Shown here: piece after piece, positions 37,017 through 45,337 of the stretch
Layout of the letters: each line of letters begins with the position of its first letter
Position numbering within the stretch: the first letter of the stretch is position 1
Source of the DNA: a virus
Virus record (IMG/VR): IMGVR_UViG_3300020442_002030
Span: 1 to 64,000 of that record
Reading direction: 5' to 3' (one strand)
Length of the DNA stretch: 64,000 nucleotides
Position numbers and translations under genes: made by a program
Notes under the pieces: generated by a model
Told to the model about the DNA's origin: nothing
What the model saw: only the letters and a program-made list of their open reading frames with translations
Database searches by the model: none

Positions 37017-37241
37017 ATGGCAAAGAAAGCAGCAAAAGTAGAAGAAGCAAGTATCTCAGCTAATGGTGGAGGTTTTGACCCTATTTTAGAGGAAAGAAAA
37101 GTAAAAGCATTAGAAAAGATAGCTAACTCAGTAGATGCACTTACTTTATGGTTTGAAGAAATCGATAAAGAAGAATGGGGACCAAGAATGGAATGGTATT
37201 TATCGTTATGGAAAGATAAGTACATAGGTAAGGATGAATAA
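37017..37241 (+). CDS. Small hypothetical protein (74 aa)
   Basis: A 74-residue protein beginning with a Lys/Ala-rich MAKKAAKVEEASISANGGGF, then a helical ALEKIANSVDALTLWFEEID and a Trp-rich WGPRMEWYLSLWKDKY. It fits exactly between the two glycosyltransferases (4-base gap before, 8-base overlap after), which supports it being real. No family recognised. It might be an accessory protein to either neighbour. Confidence 0.6.
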   Translation: MAKKAAKVEEASISANGGGFDPILEERKVKALEKIANSVDALTLWFEEIDKEEWGPRMEWYLSLWKDKYIGKDE

Positions 37242-38658
37242 ATTAGGTATCATAGTACCTTACAGAAATCGATTCGAGCATCTTAAAAAATTCAAAAAAT
37301 CTATTATAGATTATTTGGATTCAAATTCTTATGAAAATTATGTTGTAATAATTGTAGAGCAAGATGATGCAAGATTATTCAATCGTGGAATGCTTTTAAA
37401 TATTGGATTTGAAGAAGCTGAAAAACAGGGTTGTGATTATGTAGTTTTTCACGATGTAGATATGTTACCGATTTATGTAAACTATTCATATCATAGTAAA
37501 CCTCTTCATTTAGCTACTAATTTTGTATTGGATGATGAAGAAAAAGAAAGAACAATCTTTGATGAATATTTTGGCGGAGTAACAATGTTTCCTGTTGATA
37601 CATTTAAAAAAATAGATGGTTACTCTAACAAATACTGGGGATGGGGTTATGAAGATGATGATTTACGATTTAGATGTGAAGAAAAAAATATACCTTTAAA
37701 AATTAAGAAAATTAAAAACTATAAACCGATTGGTAAATCTTTAAAGTTAAATGGAATAAACGCCTATGTAAAGGTAAAAAATACTATAGATTTTAGAAGT
37801 AGTTTTTCTATATTTATTTCTTTTTATCCAGACAAATTATATTTAAATCACAAAAAGAAATCAGATGAATTTACGGCATTTAGTATTCCTGGTTATGATT
37901 TAGCATTAGGTTACACATCGTTTTCAAGATATAATTTTTGCTTCTTTGATTCACAACTAAAACCATATTATGTTAATTCAACTATTAAAAAGAATCATAA
38001 AACAAATATGATGATAGTATTTAATTCAGTTGATAAAAAAGTAAAAATTTATCAAGATGGTGAACTGATTGGTGAAACAGAAGAATATAGAAAGTTATTT
38101 CCATATCACAAAGAAGAACATTATTATTTAGGAGTTGGTAATCCAATCAGAGAAGAAATACCTAATTTTTTTAAAGGATATATAAATTCATTTGCACAAT
38201 GGAACACACCTTTATCAGAAGATGAGGTAAAACATTATTCATCATTAGAAAGTGAGTTATTAAATCATAATTACAAAAATTATAATTCTTTGGAATATCT
38301 AAATGTATATTATGATGCAAATCATATAAAAGATTATAAACTGATAGATATTTCAGAAAATGGAAATGAAGGTGAAATTATTAATTGTGAAATAGTAGAT
38401 TTAGATATACCAAAATATACAAATGTAAAAATACCATATAGAAGAAAGGGTTTATTTAAATCATTAAAACATGATGAAAATGGATTCGATGGGCAGCAGT
38501 GGAAAGATAAATCTACAAGATATAATCAACTAAGATTTTTAAATGAAGTATCTAATCACCCATCTTTAATAAACAATGATGGATTATCTACATTAAAATA
38601 TCACACTTATGGTAAAAGTGAAGAAAATAATATAATACATATGAATGTTGGAATTTAA
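37234..38658 (+). CDS. Beta-1,4-galactosyltransferase-like (GT7) protein with inserted LamG-like domain, copy A
   Basis: A 474-residue protein with the motif series of animal-type beta-1,4-galactosyltransferases. PYRNR is at 9-13, the F-N-R-G/N-x-G-F equivalent is LFNRGMLLNIGFEEA, the metal motif is FHDVDML (D74-x-D76), then EYFGGVTMF and WGWGYEDDD (135-143). Residues ~170-385 are an inserted beta-sandwich of LamG type (FKGYINSFAQWNTPLSEDE). The GT7 C-terminal part resumes at ~410-474 with DGLSTLKYHTY (449 onward). The donor sugar is unknown. A paralogue lies two genes downstream. Confidence 0.82.
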   Translation: MNKLGIIVPYRNRFEHLKKFKKSIIDYLDSNSYENYVVIIVEQDDARLFNRGMLLNIGFEEAEKQGCDYVVFHDVDMLPIYVNYSYHSKPLHLATNFVLDDEEKERTIFDEYFGGVTMFPVDTFKKIDGYSNKYWGWGYEDDDLRFRCEEKNIPLKIKKIKNYKPIGKSLKLNGINAYVKVKNTIDFRSSFSIFISFYPDKLYLNHKKKSDEFTAFSIPGYDLALGYTSFSRYNFCFFDSQLKPYYVNSTIKKNHKTNMMIVFNSVDKKVKIYQDGELIGETEEYRKLFPYHKEEHYYLGVGNPIREEIPNFFKGYINSFAQWNTPLSEDEVKHYSSLESELLNHNYKNYNSLEYLNVYYDANHIKDYKLIDISENGNEGEIINCEIVDLDIPKYTNVKIPYRRKGLFKSLKHDENGFDGQQWKDKSTRYNQLRFLNEVSNHPSLINNDGLSTLKYHTYGKSEENNIIHMNVGI

Positions 38659-38667
38659 AATTAACTT

Positions 38668-39144
38668 ATGAAAGAACAAAAACAAATAGTAGGATTTACT
38701 GCAGGAAATTTTGATTTAATTCATCCGGGTTACGTTTATACGTTTGAAGCAGCTAAACAACATTGTGATAAATTCATAGTGTTTTTACATAGAGACCCAT
38801 CTGAACATAGAAAATCAAAATACAAACCTGTTATTCCTATACACGAAAGATATCGTACATTGATGGCTATAAGATACATCGATGAAGTTTATGTATATCA
38901 AACAGAAGAAGAACTCAGAGGATTAATAGAGTTTTTTAAACCCGATATAAGAATCTTAGGTGAAGATTATATTGGTAAATCATTTACAGGTGATGACTTA
39001 CCACCAAAGGTTGTATATACAACTCGAGCACATGGTTGGTCAACAACTAAGATGAAGGATATGATTGCTATGCAAACAATCAAACAAAATCCTGAAATAA
39101 AAGAAGCAGCAGAGTTTTTTGAAAGAAAAATGGAAATGGATTAA
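38668..39144 (+). CDS. Cytidylyltransferase-like protein (TagD/RfaE-type fold)
   Basis: A 158-residue nucleotidyltransferase. The N-terminal GFTAGNFDLIHPGYVYTFE corresponds to G-x-F-D-x-x-H-x-G-H, and the C-terminal HGWSTTKMKDM to the R-x-x-x-I-S-T-T motif. Family members make CDP-glycerol, ADP-heptose or similar. Odd points: the second His of HxGH is Tyr, and Ile of ISTT is Trp. Both could alter activity or specificity. It sits between the two GT7-like genes and overlaps the second by one base, so it may supply their activated substrate. Confidence 0.78.
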   Translation: MKEQKQIVGFTAGNFDLIHPGYVYTFEAAKQHCDKFIVFLHRDPSEHRKSKYKPVIPIHERYRTLMAIRYIDEVYVYQTEEELRGLIEFFKPDIRILGEDYIGKSFTGDDLPPKVVYTTRAHGWSTTKMKDMIAMQTIKQNPEIKEAAEFFERKMEMD

Positions 39145-40586
39145 TGAAGTTAGGAGTTTGTGTACCATATAGAAACAGAGAAGCTCATTTAAAAGAGTTT
39201 GTACCAAAAGTTGGAGCATATTTAGAATCCAAAGGTATAGATTATTGTATGTACTTTGCTCATCAAGTAGATGATAAGTTATTTAACAGAGGAGCAACGA
39301 AAAATGTAGCAGCTAAACATGCCTTTGAGGATGGATGTGATTACATTGTATGGCATGATATAGATATGATACCAGAAGAGGGAACTGATTACTCTTTTCC
39401 TGAAAAAACTCCGATTCATATAGCAACAAATATATCTCAAATGAATTACGAACTAAAATATCAAGAATATTTTGGTGGAGCAGTACTTTTTAACAAAGAA
39501 CAAGTTGAAAGAACCAATGGATACTCAAATGATTATTGGGATTGGGGTATGGAGGATGATGATTTGTTTTGGAGATGTTATTTGGAAGGATATGCTAATG
39601 TAAGAGAAATAGAAATTGGTATAGAAAACTTTTTAAGGTTTAATGGTAGTACTTCAAAGGTAACAATACCAGTCGATAGGGGTATAGCACATCTAACATC
39701 CAAATCACATACAGTTTCAGTATTGGTAAAAGCAAATCAGCAAGAAGAAAAAGTTCCTATATGGTTGGTTGGTGATTGGGATAGAAGATTTTGTGAATAT
39801 CCAATAATTAGAAGAGCTGGTTACGATTGGGGATTGAGTTATAACAATAGTAGAGCATATACATCACTACTATGGAATCACAAAAAAGAAGCTCTATATC
39901 AATGGATGAAAAGATACGAAAATTATTGGAGTTGGATAACCCTATCAGTAGATGTTGAAAATAATAAAATACATTTTTACTTAAATGGAAATGAATCAGA
40001 TGCAAGACATGGACATGGAACTCATTCACCACTTAGTTTTGATGGTAAACTAAAAAGATATGGTTCTGTACCATTTACATTAGGACACACAACTTCAGTT
40101 GGAGAAAGAGATGCTAGTAGGTTCTTTAGAGGTGATATAGCAAAAGTAATGTTATGGGATAGAAAGTTAGAAGCTGATGAAATCAAACAATTAACAAATA
40201 ATATTCCATCAGATGGATTAAAACTCCACTACGAATTTAAAAATGGTGAAGCAAAAGATATTAGTGGTAATGATTATGATGGTGAAGTGAATACAATAAC
40301 TACTGGAACGGAATTAATTAAATTATCACAACCACCAATCCCACATCGTAGAGCTGGTAGAATGTTTTGTTTACCACACAAAGATGAGGGATTAATATCA
40401 GATGATAAAGGACAAGATAGGTGGGCTAAGGGAGAAACTACCGCAAGAAATGAAAGAAGATACGTTTTAGAAATGCAGCAAGGTAAGTGGGATTATAAAT
40501 CTGATGGTATTAAACAATTAAAATATGAATTGGTTAGTATAGAGGAAATAAACCCGAATGCAAAAATGATAAATGTAAAGTTTTAA
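39144..40586 (+). CDS. Beta-1,4-galactosyltransferase-like (GT7) protein with inserted LamG-like domain, copy B
   Basis: A 480-residue paralogue of 37234: PYRNR (8-12), LFNRGATKNVAAKHA, WHDIDMIP (D72-x-D74), EYFGGAVLF and WDWGMEDDD (132-140). The insert at ~165-370 is a clearer LamG domain (FYLNGNESDARHGHG, then GDIAKVMLWDRKLEADEI). The GT7 tail returns with HRRAGRMFCLPHKDE and DGIKQLKYEL (454 onward). The same nested architecture in both copies means the insertion predates the duplication. The lectin-like domain may bind the acceptor glycan. Late or cassette expression is expected. Confidence 0.82.
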   Translation: MKLGVCVPYRNREAHLKEFVPKVGAYLESKGIDYCMYFAHQVDDKLFNRGATKNVAAKHAFEDGCDYIVWHDIDMIPEEGTDYSFPEKTPIHIATNISQMNYELKYQEYFGGAVLFNKEQVERTNGYSNDYWDWGMEDDDLFWRCYLEGYANVREIEIGIENFLRFNGSTSKVTIPVDRGIAHLTSKSHTVSVLVKANQQEEKVPIWLVGDWDRRFCEYPIIRRAGYDWGLSYNNSRAYTSLLWNHKKEALYQWMKRYENYWSWITLSVDVENNKIHFYLNGNESDARHGHGTHSPLSFDGKLKRYGSVPFTLGHTTSVGERDASRFFRGDIAKVMLWDRKLEADEIKQLTNNIPSDGLKLHYEFKNGEAKDISGNDYDGEVNTITTGTELIKLSQPPIPHRRAGRMFCLPHKDEGLISDDKGQDRWAKGETTARNERRYVLEMQQGKWDYKSDGIKQLKYELVSIEEINPNAKMINVKF

Positions 40587-40599
40587 TATATATTAATAT

Positions 40600-42033
40600 A
40601 TGAGTGAAGAGAAATTAACGGAAGGATTAGACCTACACCACGAAAATAAATGGTTTAGGGAAACTAAAAACAAATTAGATAAAGTTGGTTGTGGATTTTG
40701 TTTAGCTAAGTGGACACAAGTTACACTACAATTACAAACAGGGCATACACATTCATGCCACCATCCAAAAACACACAAAATACCTGTTACGGAAATATCA
40801 AGAAATCCATCAGCACTTCATAATACTCTTTTTAAGAAAAGAAGAAGAAAAGAAATGTTGGAAGGTAAAAGACCTAAAGAGTGTGATTATTGTTGGAATG
40901 TAGAAGATAATTCAAATCAATTTTCAGATAGGGTTTTTAAATCAAATGAAAGTTGGTCAGCTCCTCATTATGAAGAAATTAAAAACTTAGATTGGAGAAG
41001 TGATTTTAATCCACGTTATGTAGAGGTTGCATTTTCTCATACTTGTAACTTTAAGTGTTCTTATTGTGGACCTGCTTATTCAACAACTTGGCAGCAAGAA
41101 GTTGAAAAGTTTGGGGGATATCCAACATCGGATAATTTTAACTCTATAGAAAGACATATTCAAGAAGATAAATGGCCTCAAAAACAAACTGAACATAATC
41201 CATATGTAGAAGCATTTTGGAAATGGTGGCCAGATTTATATAGAGATTTACACACATTTAGAATTACTGGAGGTGAACCACTTTTATCTAAAGATACTTG
41301 GAAGGTATTAGATTATATTATTGAAGAAAAGAATCCAAATAAAAATCTTCAATTGGCAATCAACTCTAATTTAGGTATTGATGATAAATTGGTTGATAGA
41401 TTTATTGATAAAATAAACAAAATTTGTGATGAGGATAGAGTTAAAGAATTTATTATCTTTACATCAGTTGATACTTGGGGTAAGCAAGCTGAATATATTA
41501 GAACAGGTTTGGAATTTAATAGATTTTGGGATAATATAAATAAGATTCTTACAAAGTGTCCAAGAGTAAATGTAACAATCATGTCAACATACGGATGTTT
41601 ATCAGTACCAAATTACAAAAAATTAATTGAAGGTGTTTATGATTTGAAAAAAACATATGGAAGTAGAGATAGGTATTGGGCATCAGCTGTATTTTTAGAT
41701 TCATCATATCTAAGATATCCTTGGCATCAAAGTGTACAGATTTTAGATGATAAATGGCATAATGAAGTTTTAGAGCAAGCTAAATTATTGTACTTTATGG
41801 GTGTTCCTATTTTCGACCACAACTATATAGGATATTCTGATATAGAAATACAAAAAGTAAAAAGAATACATGATTGGATGACAGCCGAAAAAGACCCAAA
41901 ACATATAAAAACATCAATGCAAAACTTTTATAGATATTTTAACGCTCACGATAGAAGAAGAGATACAGATTTTATTTCAACTTTTCCTGAATTAGAATAT
42001 TTTTACGAAAAATGTAAAAAATTATGCTTATAA
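40600..42033 (+). CDS. Twitch-type radical SAM protein
   Basis: A 477-residue radical SAM enzyme. The cluster motif is SHTCNFKCSYCG (Cys near 149, 153 and 156, CxxxCxxC), followed by FRITGGEPLLSKDTW and NLQLAINSNLG, the usual TIM-barrel landmarks. An N-terminal Cys-rich region (GCGFCLAKW, SCHH, CDYCW) may hold another metal site. Similar proteins labelled twitch-domain radical SAM are known from marine T4-like phages. The substrate is unknown. Position between glycosyltransferase and epimerase genes suggests a sugar or a cassette peptide. Confidence 0.8.
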   Translation: MSEEKLTEGLDLHHENKWFRETKNKLDKVGCGFCLAKWTQVTLQLQTGHTHSCHHPKTHKIPVTEISRNPSALHNTLFKKRRRKEMLEGKRPKECDYCWNVEDNSNQFSDRVFKSNESWSAPHYEEIKNLDWRSDFNPRYVEVAFSHTCNFKCSYCGPAYSTTWQQEVEKFGGYPTSDNFNSIERHIQEDKWPQKQTEHNPYVEAFWKWWPDLYRDLHTFRITGGEPLLSKDTWKVLDYIIEEKNPNKNLQLAINSNLGIDDKLVDRFIDKINKICDEDRVKEFIIFTSVDTWGKQAEYIRTGLEFNRFWDNINKILTKCPRVNVTIMSTYGCLSVPNYKKLIEGVYDLKKTYGSRDRYWASAVFLDSSYLRYPWHQSVQILDDKWHNEVLEQAKLLYFMGVPIFDHNYIGYSDIEIQKVKRIHDWMTAEKDPKHIKTSMQNFYRYFNAHDRRRDTDFISTFPELEYFYEKCKKLCL

Positions 42034-42761
42034 AACATAGACAACCTTGGCACATAACTCAAAATAGAGTTTACGGATTTACTGATGTAAAAACCGCTGA
42101 TACAATGCAAAATGATTATACATTTTATATTGATTATGAATTAAAAGTAGGTCCACCTACAGATAAAAACTTGTATAGTAAATCAATATTTGTAAGACCA
42201 GGAATGCATTATGGTTTGATAATGAAACCTGATATTTTTAAAATAGCATGGGAGTTTTGGACAGATTTGGATGGTGAAAAAAAATATTATGATGTTTCGT
42301 ATGAAGCAGATGAAGAAACTTTCTATGATAATTACTTTGTAATTGTAAAACATTCTGTTAAACAAAAAACATTTACGATTTCAATAACAAATAAATCTAT
42401 TGGAGTTAAAAAAACATTAGTGCAAGAATACGAAGGAACATTAGCTGATTACACACATGCTCCTTTTAACTTTGGTATAGCTAACTTTGATACACACATT
42501 CCAAGAGAACATATGGGATATTGTGAGTATGAATTACATGATGTTGGGTTGTTTACACAATTACATTCAGATATATCTGTATTAGATATGATAACTGCAA
42601 ACAAAGGTTGTGGAAGAACTCCTAAGAAAATGTTAAGTAATCCTATCTTTGTATTAAATATGGATGAAACTACATTATATAAAGTTTGGGATTTAAGTGG
42701 AAATTGCTTCTACTTAGATTACAATTTAGACCTAAGTAAAAAATTGAAAAAAGCAATATGA
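42024..42761 (+). CDS. Hypothetical protein, LamG-like beta sandwich
   Basis: A 245-residue, strand-rich protein with many Tyr/Phe. The stretch FNFGIANFDTHIPREHMGY followed by CEYELHDVGLFTQLHS resembles the late strands of concanavalin/LamG domains and the inserts in the two GT7-like proteins. I infer a stand-alone lectin-like protein; this is weak. It overlaps the radical SAM gene by 10 bases and the next gene by 4, so it is probably a translational partner of the radical SAM enzyme. Confidence 0.5.
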   Translation: MLIKHRQPWHITQNRVYGFTDVKTADTMQNDYTFYIDYELKVGPPTDKNLYSKSIFVRPGMHYGLIMKPDIFKIAWEFWTDLDGEKKYYDVSYEADEETFYDNYFVIVKHSVKQKTFTISITNKSIGVKKTLVQEYEGTLADYTHAPFNFGIANFDTHIPREHMGYCEYELHDVGLFTQLHSDISVLDMITANKGCGRTPKKMLSNPIFVLNMDETTLYKVWDLSGNCFYLDYNLDLSKKLKKAI

Positions 42762-43153
42762 AAAATGTATTATTTGATACTGTTTGTCCACATGGATATG
42801 TTGTGAATGGTTACAATAAAAACAAACTAATCAACGAATTTAAAAAACACCAAAACAAAGTACATATTGATTTGGGTAATATGGATTATGTGTATCAGAA
42901 TGAAAAAGGATACAATTGTTTTTTATTGTATGGTGATTGGAGACAAATAGATAATAAAAAAGAATATCTATACATTATTGATTTAGATAACCCAAATGTA
43001 AAATTAAATAATATAAGTGATGCAATAATACGATTTCAAATAAATCACTTGGTAAAATTTAGGATAATTAATAAATCCAAAAGAAAATTAACAGAAAAAG
43101 AACAATTTACACTTCGTAAAATACAAAATAATATTGAAGAGTATGCAATATGA
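42758..43153 (+). CDS. Hypothetical protein (131 aa)
   Basis: A 131-residue protein of mixed alpha/beta composition: VLFDTVCPHGYVVNGYNKNK, then VHIDLGNMDYVY and YLYIIDLDNPNVKL, and a helical Lys-rich C-terminus. Nothing in it is recognised. It overlaps both neighbours by 4 and 11 bases, which supports it being translated. The Cys-Pro-His near the start is the only notable motif. Its place between the lectin-like protein and an SDR epimerase gives no specific function. Confidence 0.5.
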   Translation: MKNVLFDTVCPHGYVVNGYNKNKLINEFKKHQNKVHIDLGNMDYVYQNEKGYNCFLLYGDWRQIDNKKEYLYIIDLDNPNVKLNNISDAIIRFQINHLVKFRIINKSKRKLTEKEQFTLRKIQNNIEEYAI

Positions 43154-44123
43154 TAAAATTTTAATAACAGGTGGAGCTGGATACTTAGGTTCGGTGATTA
43201 CACAATCATTTTTTAACAGAGGTATGGTAGAAAAGCTTGTTATTTATGATAACTTAATGTATAATCAAACATCATCGATGAATTTTGCTCATCAAAAGAA
43301 CTTTGAGTTTGTGTATGGTGATGTTAGAGATAAGAAATTATTAAAAAAGTACGTTGATGAAGCTGATATTATCATTCCACTAGCGGCAATCGTTGGATTT
43401 CCTGCTTGTGAGAGGGATAAAGAGCTCGCAACTGCGGTGAACTATGAGCATGTAAGATATATTTGTGAATTAATTAAGGATACTGATAAAAAAATCGTAT
43501 ATCCTAACACAAATAGTGGTTACGGAATAGGAGAGGATGGTATTTGTACCGAAGATAGCCCGTTAAATCCGATATCTCATTATGGAATTACCAAAGTCAA
43601 TGCCGAAAAAGAAGTTTTAGGTGTTGGTGGTATATCACTAAGATTGGCAACAGTCTTTGGTTCATCAATGAGAATGAGGATGGACTTATTGGTAAATGAA
43701 TTTGTGTATAAAGCACTAACTGATAAGTACATCACCATTTTCGAAAAAGATTTCGTAAGAAATTACATACACATCAGAGATGTAGCACACACTTTTATGT
43801 TTATGTTAGAAAGATATGAAAAATATAGTGGAGAAATCTTCAATGTAGGATTATCAAAAGCTAATTTATCAAAAGAGCAATTAGTAGAACTTATAAAAAC
43901 ATATATTTCTGATTTTGCAATCACATATTCTGATTTCTATCAAGATCCTGATAAAAGAAACTACATAGTTAGTAACGAAAAATTAGAAAAAACTGGATGG
44001 GTCTCTATGTATAGTTTAGAAGATGGTATAGAAGAGTTGATAAAAACATATTCTGTACTAATATCAGATTTAAGTTCAAAATATAGAAATGGATTCCCTT
44101 TAGGTTATGGCAATAGGACGTAG
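43143..44123 (+). CDS. NAD-dependent nucleotide-sugar epimerase/dehydratase (extended SDR)
   Basis: A 326-residue extended SDR. NAD motif ITGGAGYLGSVI, GDVRDKKLL, active-site region YPNTNSGYG, and HYGITKVNAEKEV for the YxxxK pair. Later FVRNYIHIRDVAHTF and IFNVGLSKANLSKEQL fix the C-terminal sugar-binding part. ATG 43143 is preferred to a TTG three codons earlier. It is one of four SDR nucleotide-sugar enzymes in the window. The exact reaction (epimerase, dehydratase or reductase) cannot be told. The next gene overlaps by 17 bases. Confidence 0.8.
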   Translation: MQYDKILITGGAGYLGSVITQSFFNRGMVEKLVIYDNLMYNQTSSMNFAHQKNFEFVYGDVRDKKLLKKYVDEADIIIPLAAIVGFPACERDKELATAVNYEHVRYICELIKDTDKKIVYPNTNSGYGIGEDGICTEDSPLNPISHYGITKVNAEKEVLGVGGISLRLATVFGSSMRMRMDLLVNEFVYKALTDKYITIFEKDFVRNYIHIRDVAHTFMFMLERYEKYSGEIFNVGLSKANLSKEQLVELIKTYISDFAITYSDFYQDPDKRNYIVSNEKLEKTGWVSMYSLEDGIEELIKTYSVLISDLSSKYRNGFPLGYGNRT

Positions 44124-44712
44124 TATATATTATAAAGAAAGAAGCTGGAACGATTTCCACATTTATTCATCAAAAATCTTAACTGGTGGAGTAAAAATCA
44201 TACAACCATCTGTATATCACGAGCAGAGAGGTGAAATATCAACAACATATCATTCAGATTACTATGATAGATTGATTCCTGTAGAAGAAAGAGAAAAAGG
44301 AGTACAATTTAAGCATGATAGGTATTCAAAATCAGAGGAAGGTGTACTTAGGGGTTTACATTGGGATGATAAGACTTGGAAAATGGTATCTTGTCTGCAT
44401 GGAAAGATATATTTGGTGGTTTTGGATGTAAGAGGTGGTAATACCAACAGAAATCCACAATATGGTAGTTGGGAAACTTACATTTTATCACCATCAACAC
44501 AAACACAAGTGTTAATACCACCAGGTTTTGCTAATGGACACTATGTGATGGAAAAAAACTCTATATTCTACTACAAATTAGCATATGAGGGTGAATTTGT
44601 AGATGTAGATAAACAAAAAACAATAAAATGGAATAGTAAAAAGTTCAATATAGAGTGGCCTTGTACTAATCCAATAATTTCTAAAAGAGATAGAAATGGA
44701 AAAAATTCTTAA
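44107..44712 (+). CDS. rmlC: dTDP-4-keto-6-deoxyglucose 3,5-epimerase-like protein (RmlC type)
   Basis: A 201-residue cupin of the RmlC family (usual length ~180). HEQRGEISTTYHSDYY matches the F-x-D-x-R-G start, FKHDRYSKSEEGVLRGLHW the N-S-x-x-G-x-L-R-G-L-H region with the catalytic His. VSCLHGKIYLVVLDVR, LIPPGFANGHYVM and FYYKLAYEGEF are the later cupin strands. It would epimerise the product of an RmlB-type dehydratase, such as that at 28292. No RmlA or RmlD was recognised, so the product need not be rhamnose. It overlaps both neighbours by 17 bases. Confidence 0.82.
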   Translation: MAIGRSIYYKERSWNDFHIYSSKILTGGVKIIQPSVYHEQRGEISTTYHSDYYDRLIPVEEREKGVQFKHDRYSKSEEGVLRGLHWDDKTWKMVSCLHGKIYLVVLDVRGGNTNRNPQYGSWETYILSPSTQTQVLIPPGFANGHYVMEKNSIFYYKLAYEGEFVDVDKQKTIKWNSKKFNIEWPCTNPIISKRDRNGKNS

Positions 44713-45337
44713 TTTAGATTATCACGAAGATAGATGGGTTGATGGTAACTGGTCAGCTCAAGACTTGATAGATTTTGAAGATGATATTATAAAACATTGG
44801 GAAAATGGAGAAATCAGAGGACCAATACACCTATCAAATGGTAATGAAAAACAACTAATAAAAATATTTGAAAAAGTGGGAGTAGATGATTGGGTATTCT
44901 CAACTTGGAGGTCTCACTACCACGCTTTGTTACATGGAGTAGAACCATCTGTATTAAAACAGAAGATATTAGATGGTAAATCAATTACAATAGTAGATAA
45001 AAATTCAAAATTTTACTCATCAGCTATTGTGACTGGTACTTTACCGATTGCACTTGGGGTTGCTAAATCAATTAAGTACAATGGTGGTAATGATAAGGTT
45101 TGGGTTTTCTTAGGAGATATGGCTTTTGAGAGTGGAATCTTCTATGAAGTTCACAAATATGCAAGAAATTATGATTTACCACTTCATTTTGTGGTAGAAG
45201 ATAATGGTGTATCAACAAACACACCAACATTAGATACATGGAGTGGTATTCAGAGAGAAATACCAGAAGATGTAATTTATTATAAGTATGAATCAAAGTA
45301 TCCGCATTATGGTACTGGTAAATGGGTAGTATTTTAA
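44696..45337 (+). CDS. Thiamine-diphosphate enzyme, E1-alpha-like (PP-type) subunit, short
   Basis: A 213-residue protein resembling the TPP-binding half of 2-oxoacid dehydrogenase E1 or transketolase. STWRSHYHALLHG, AIVTGTLPIALGVAKSI, and the TPP motif from GDMAFESG (about residue 140) to EDNGVSTNTPT (Asn near 169). The usual GDG is GDM. E1-alpha subunits are normally 320-370 residues, so this is a reduced form. The matching pyrimidine-binding half is at 48016, three genes downstream. Together they may act on a keto-sugar, which is inference. TAATG overlap with the next gene. Confidence 0.78.
   Translation: MEKILNLDYHEDRWVDGNWSAQDLIDFEDDIIKHWENGEIRGPIHLSNGNEKQLIKIFEKVGVDDWVFSTWRSHYHALLHGVEPSVLKQKILDGKSITIVDKNSKFYSSAIVTGTLPIALGVAKSIKYNGGNDKVWVFLGDMAFESGIFYEVHKYARNYDLPLHFVVEDNGVSTNTPTLDTWSGIQREIPEDVIYYKYESKYPHYGTGKWVVF

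Noticed and set aside
40575-40602. AT-rich near-palindrome before the radical SAM gene considered as a promoter
   Set aside because: It lacks the ATATTTATA core and lies within a 13-base gap; read-through from upstream is enough.
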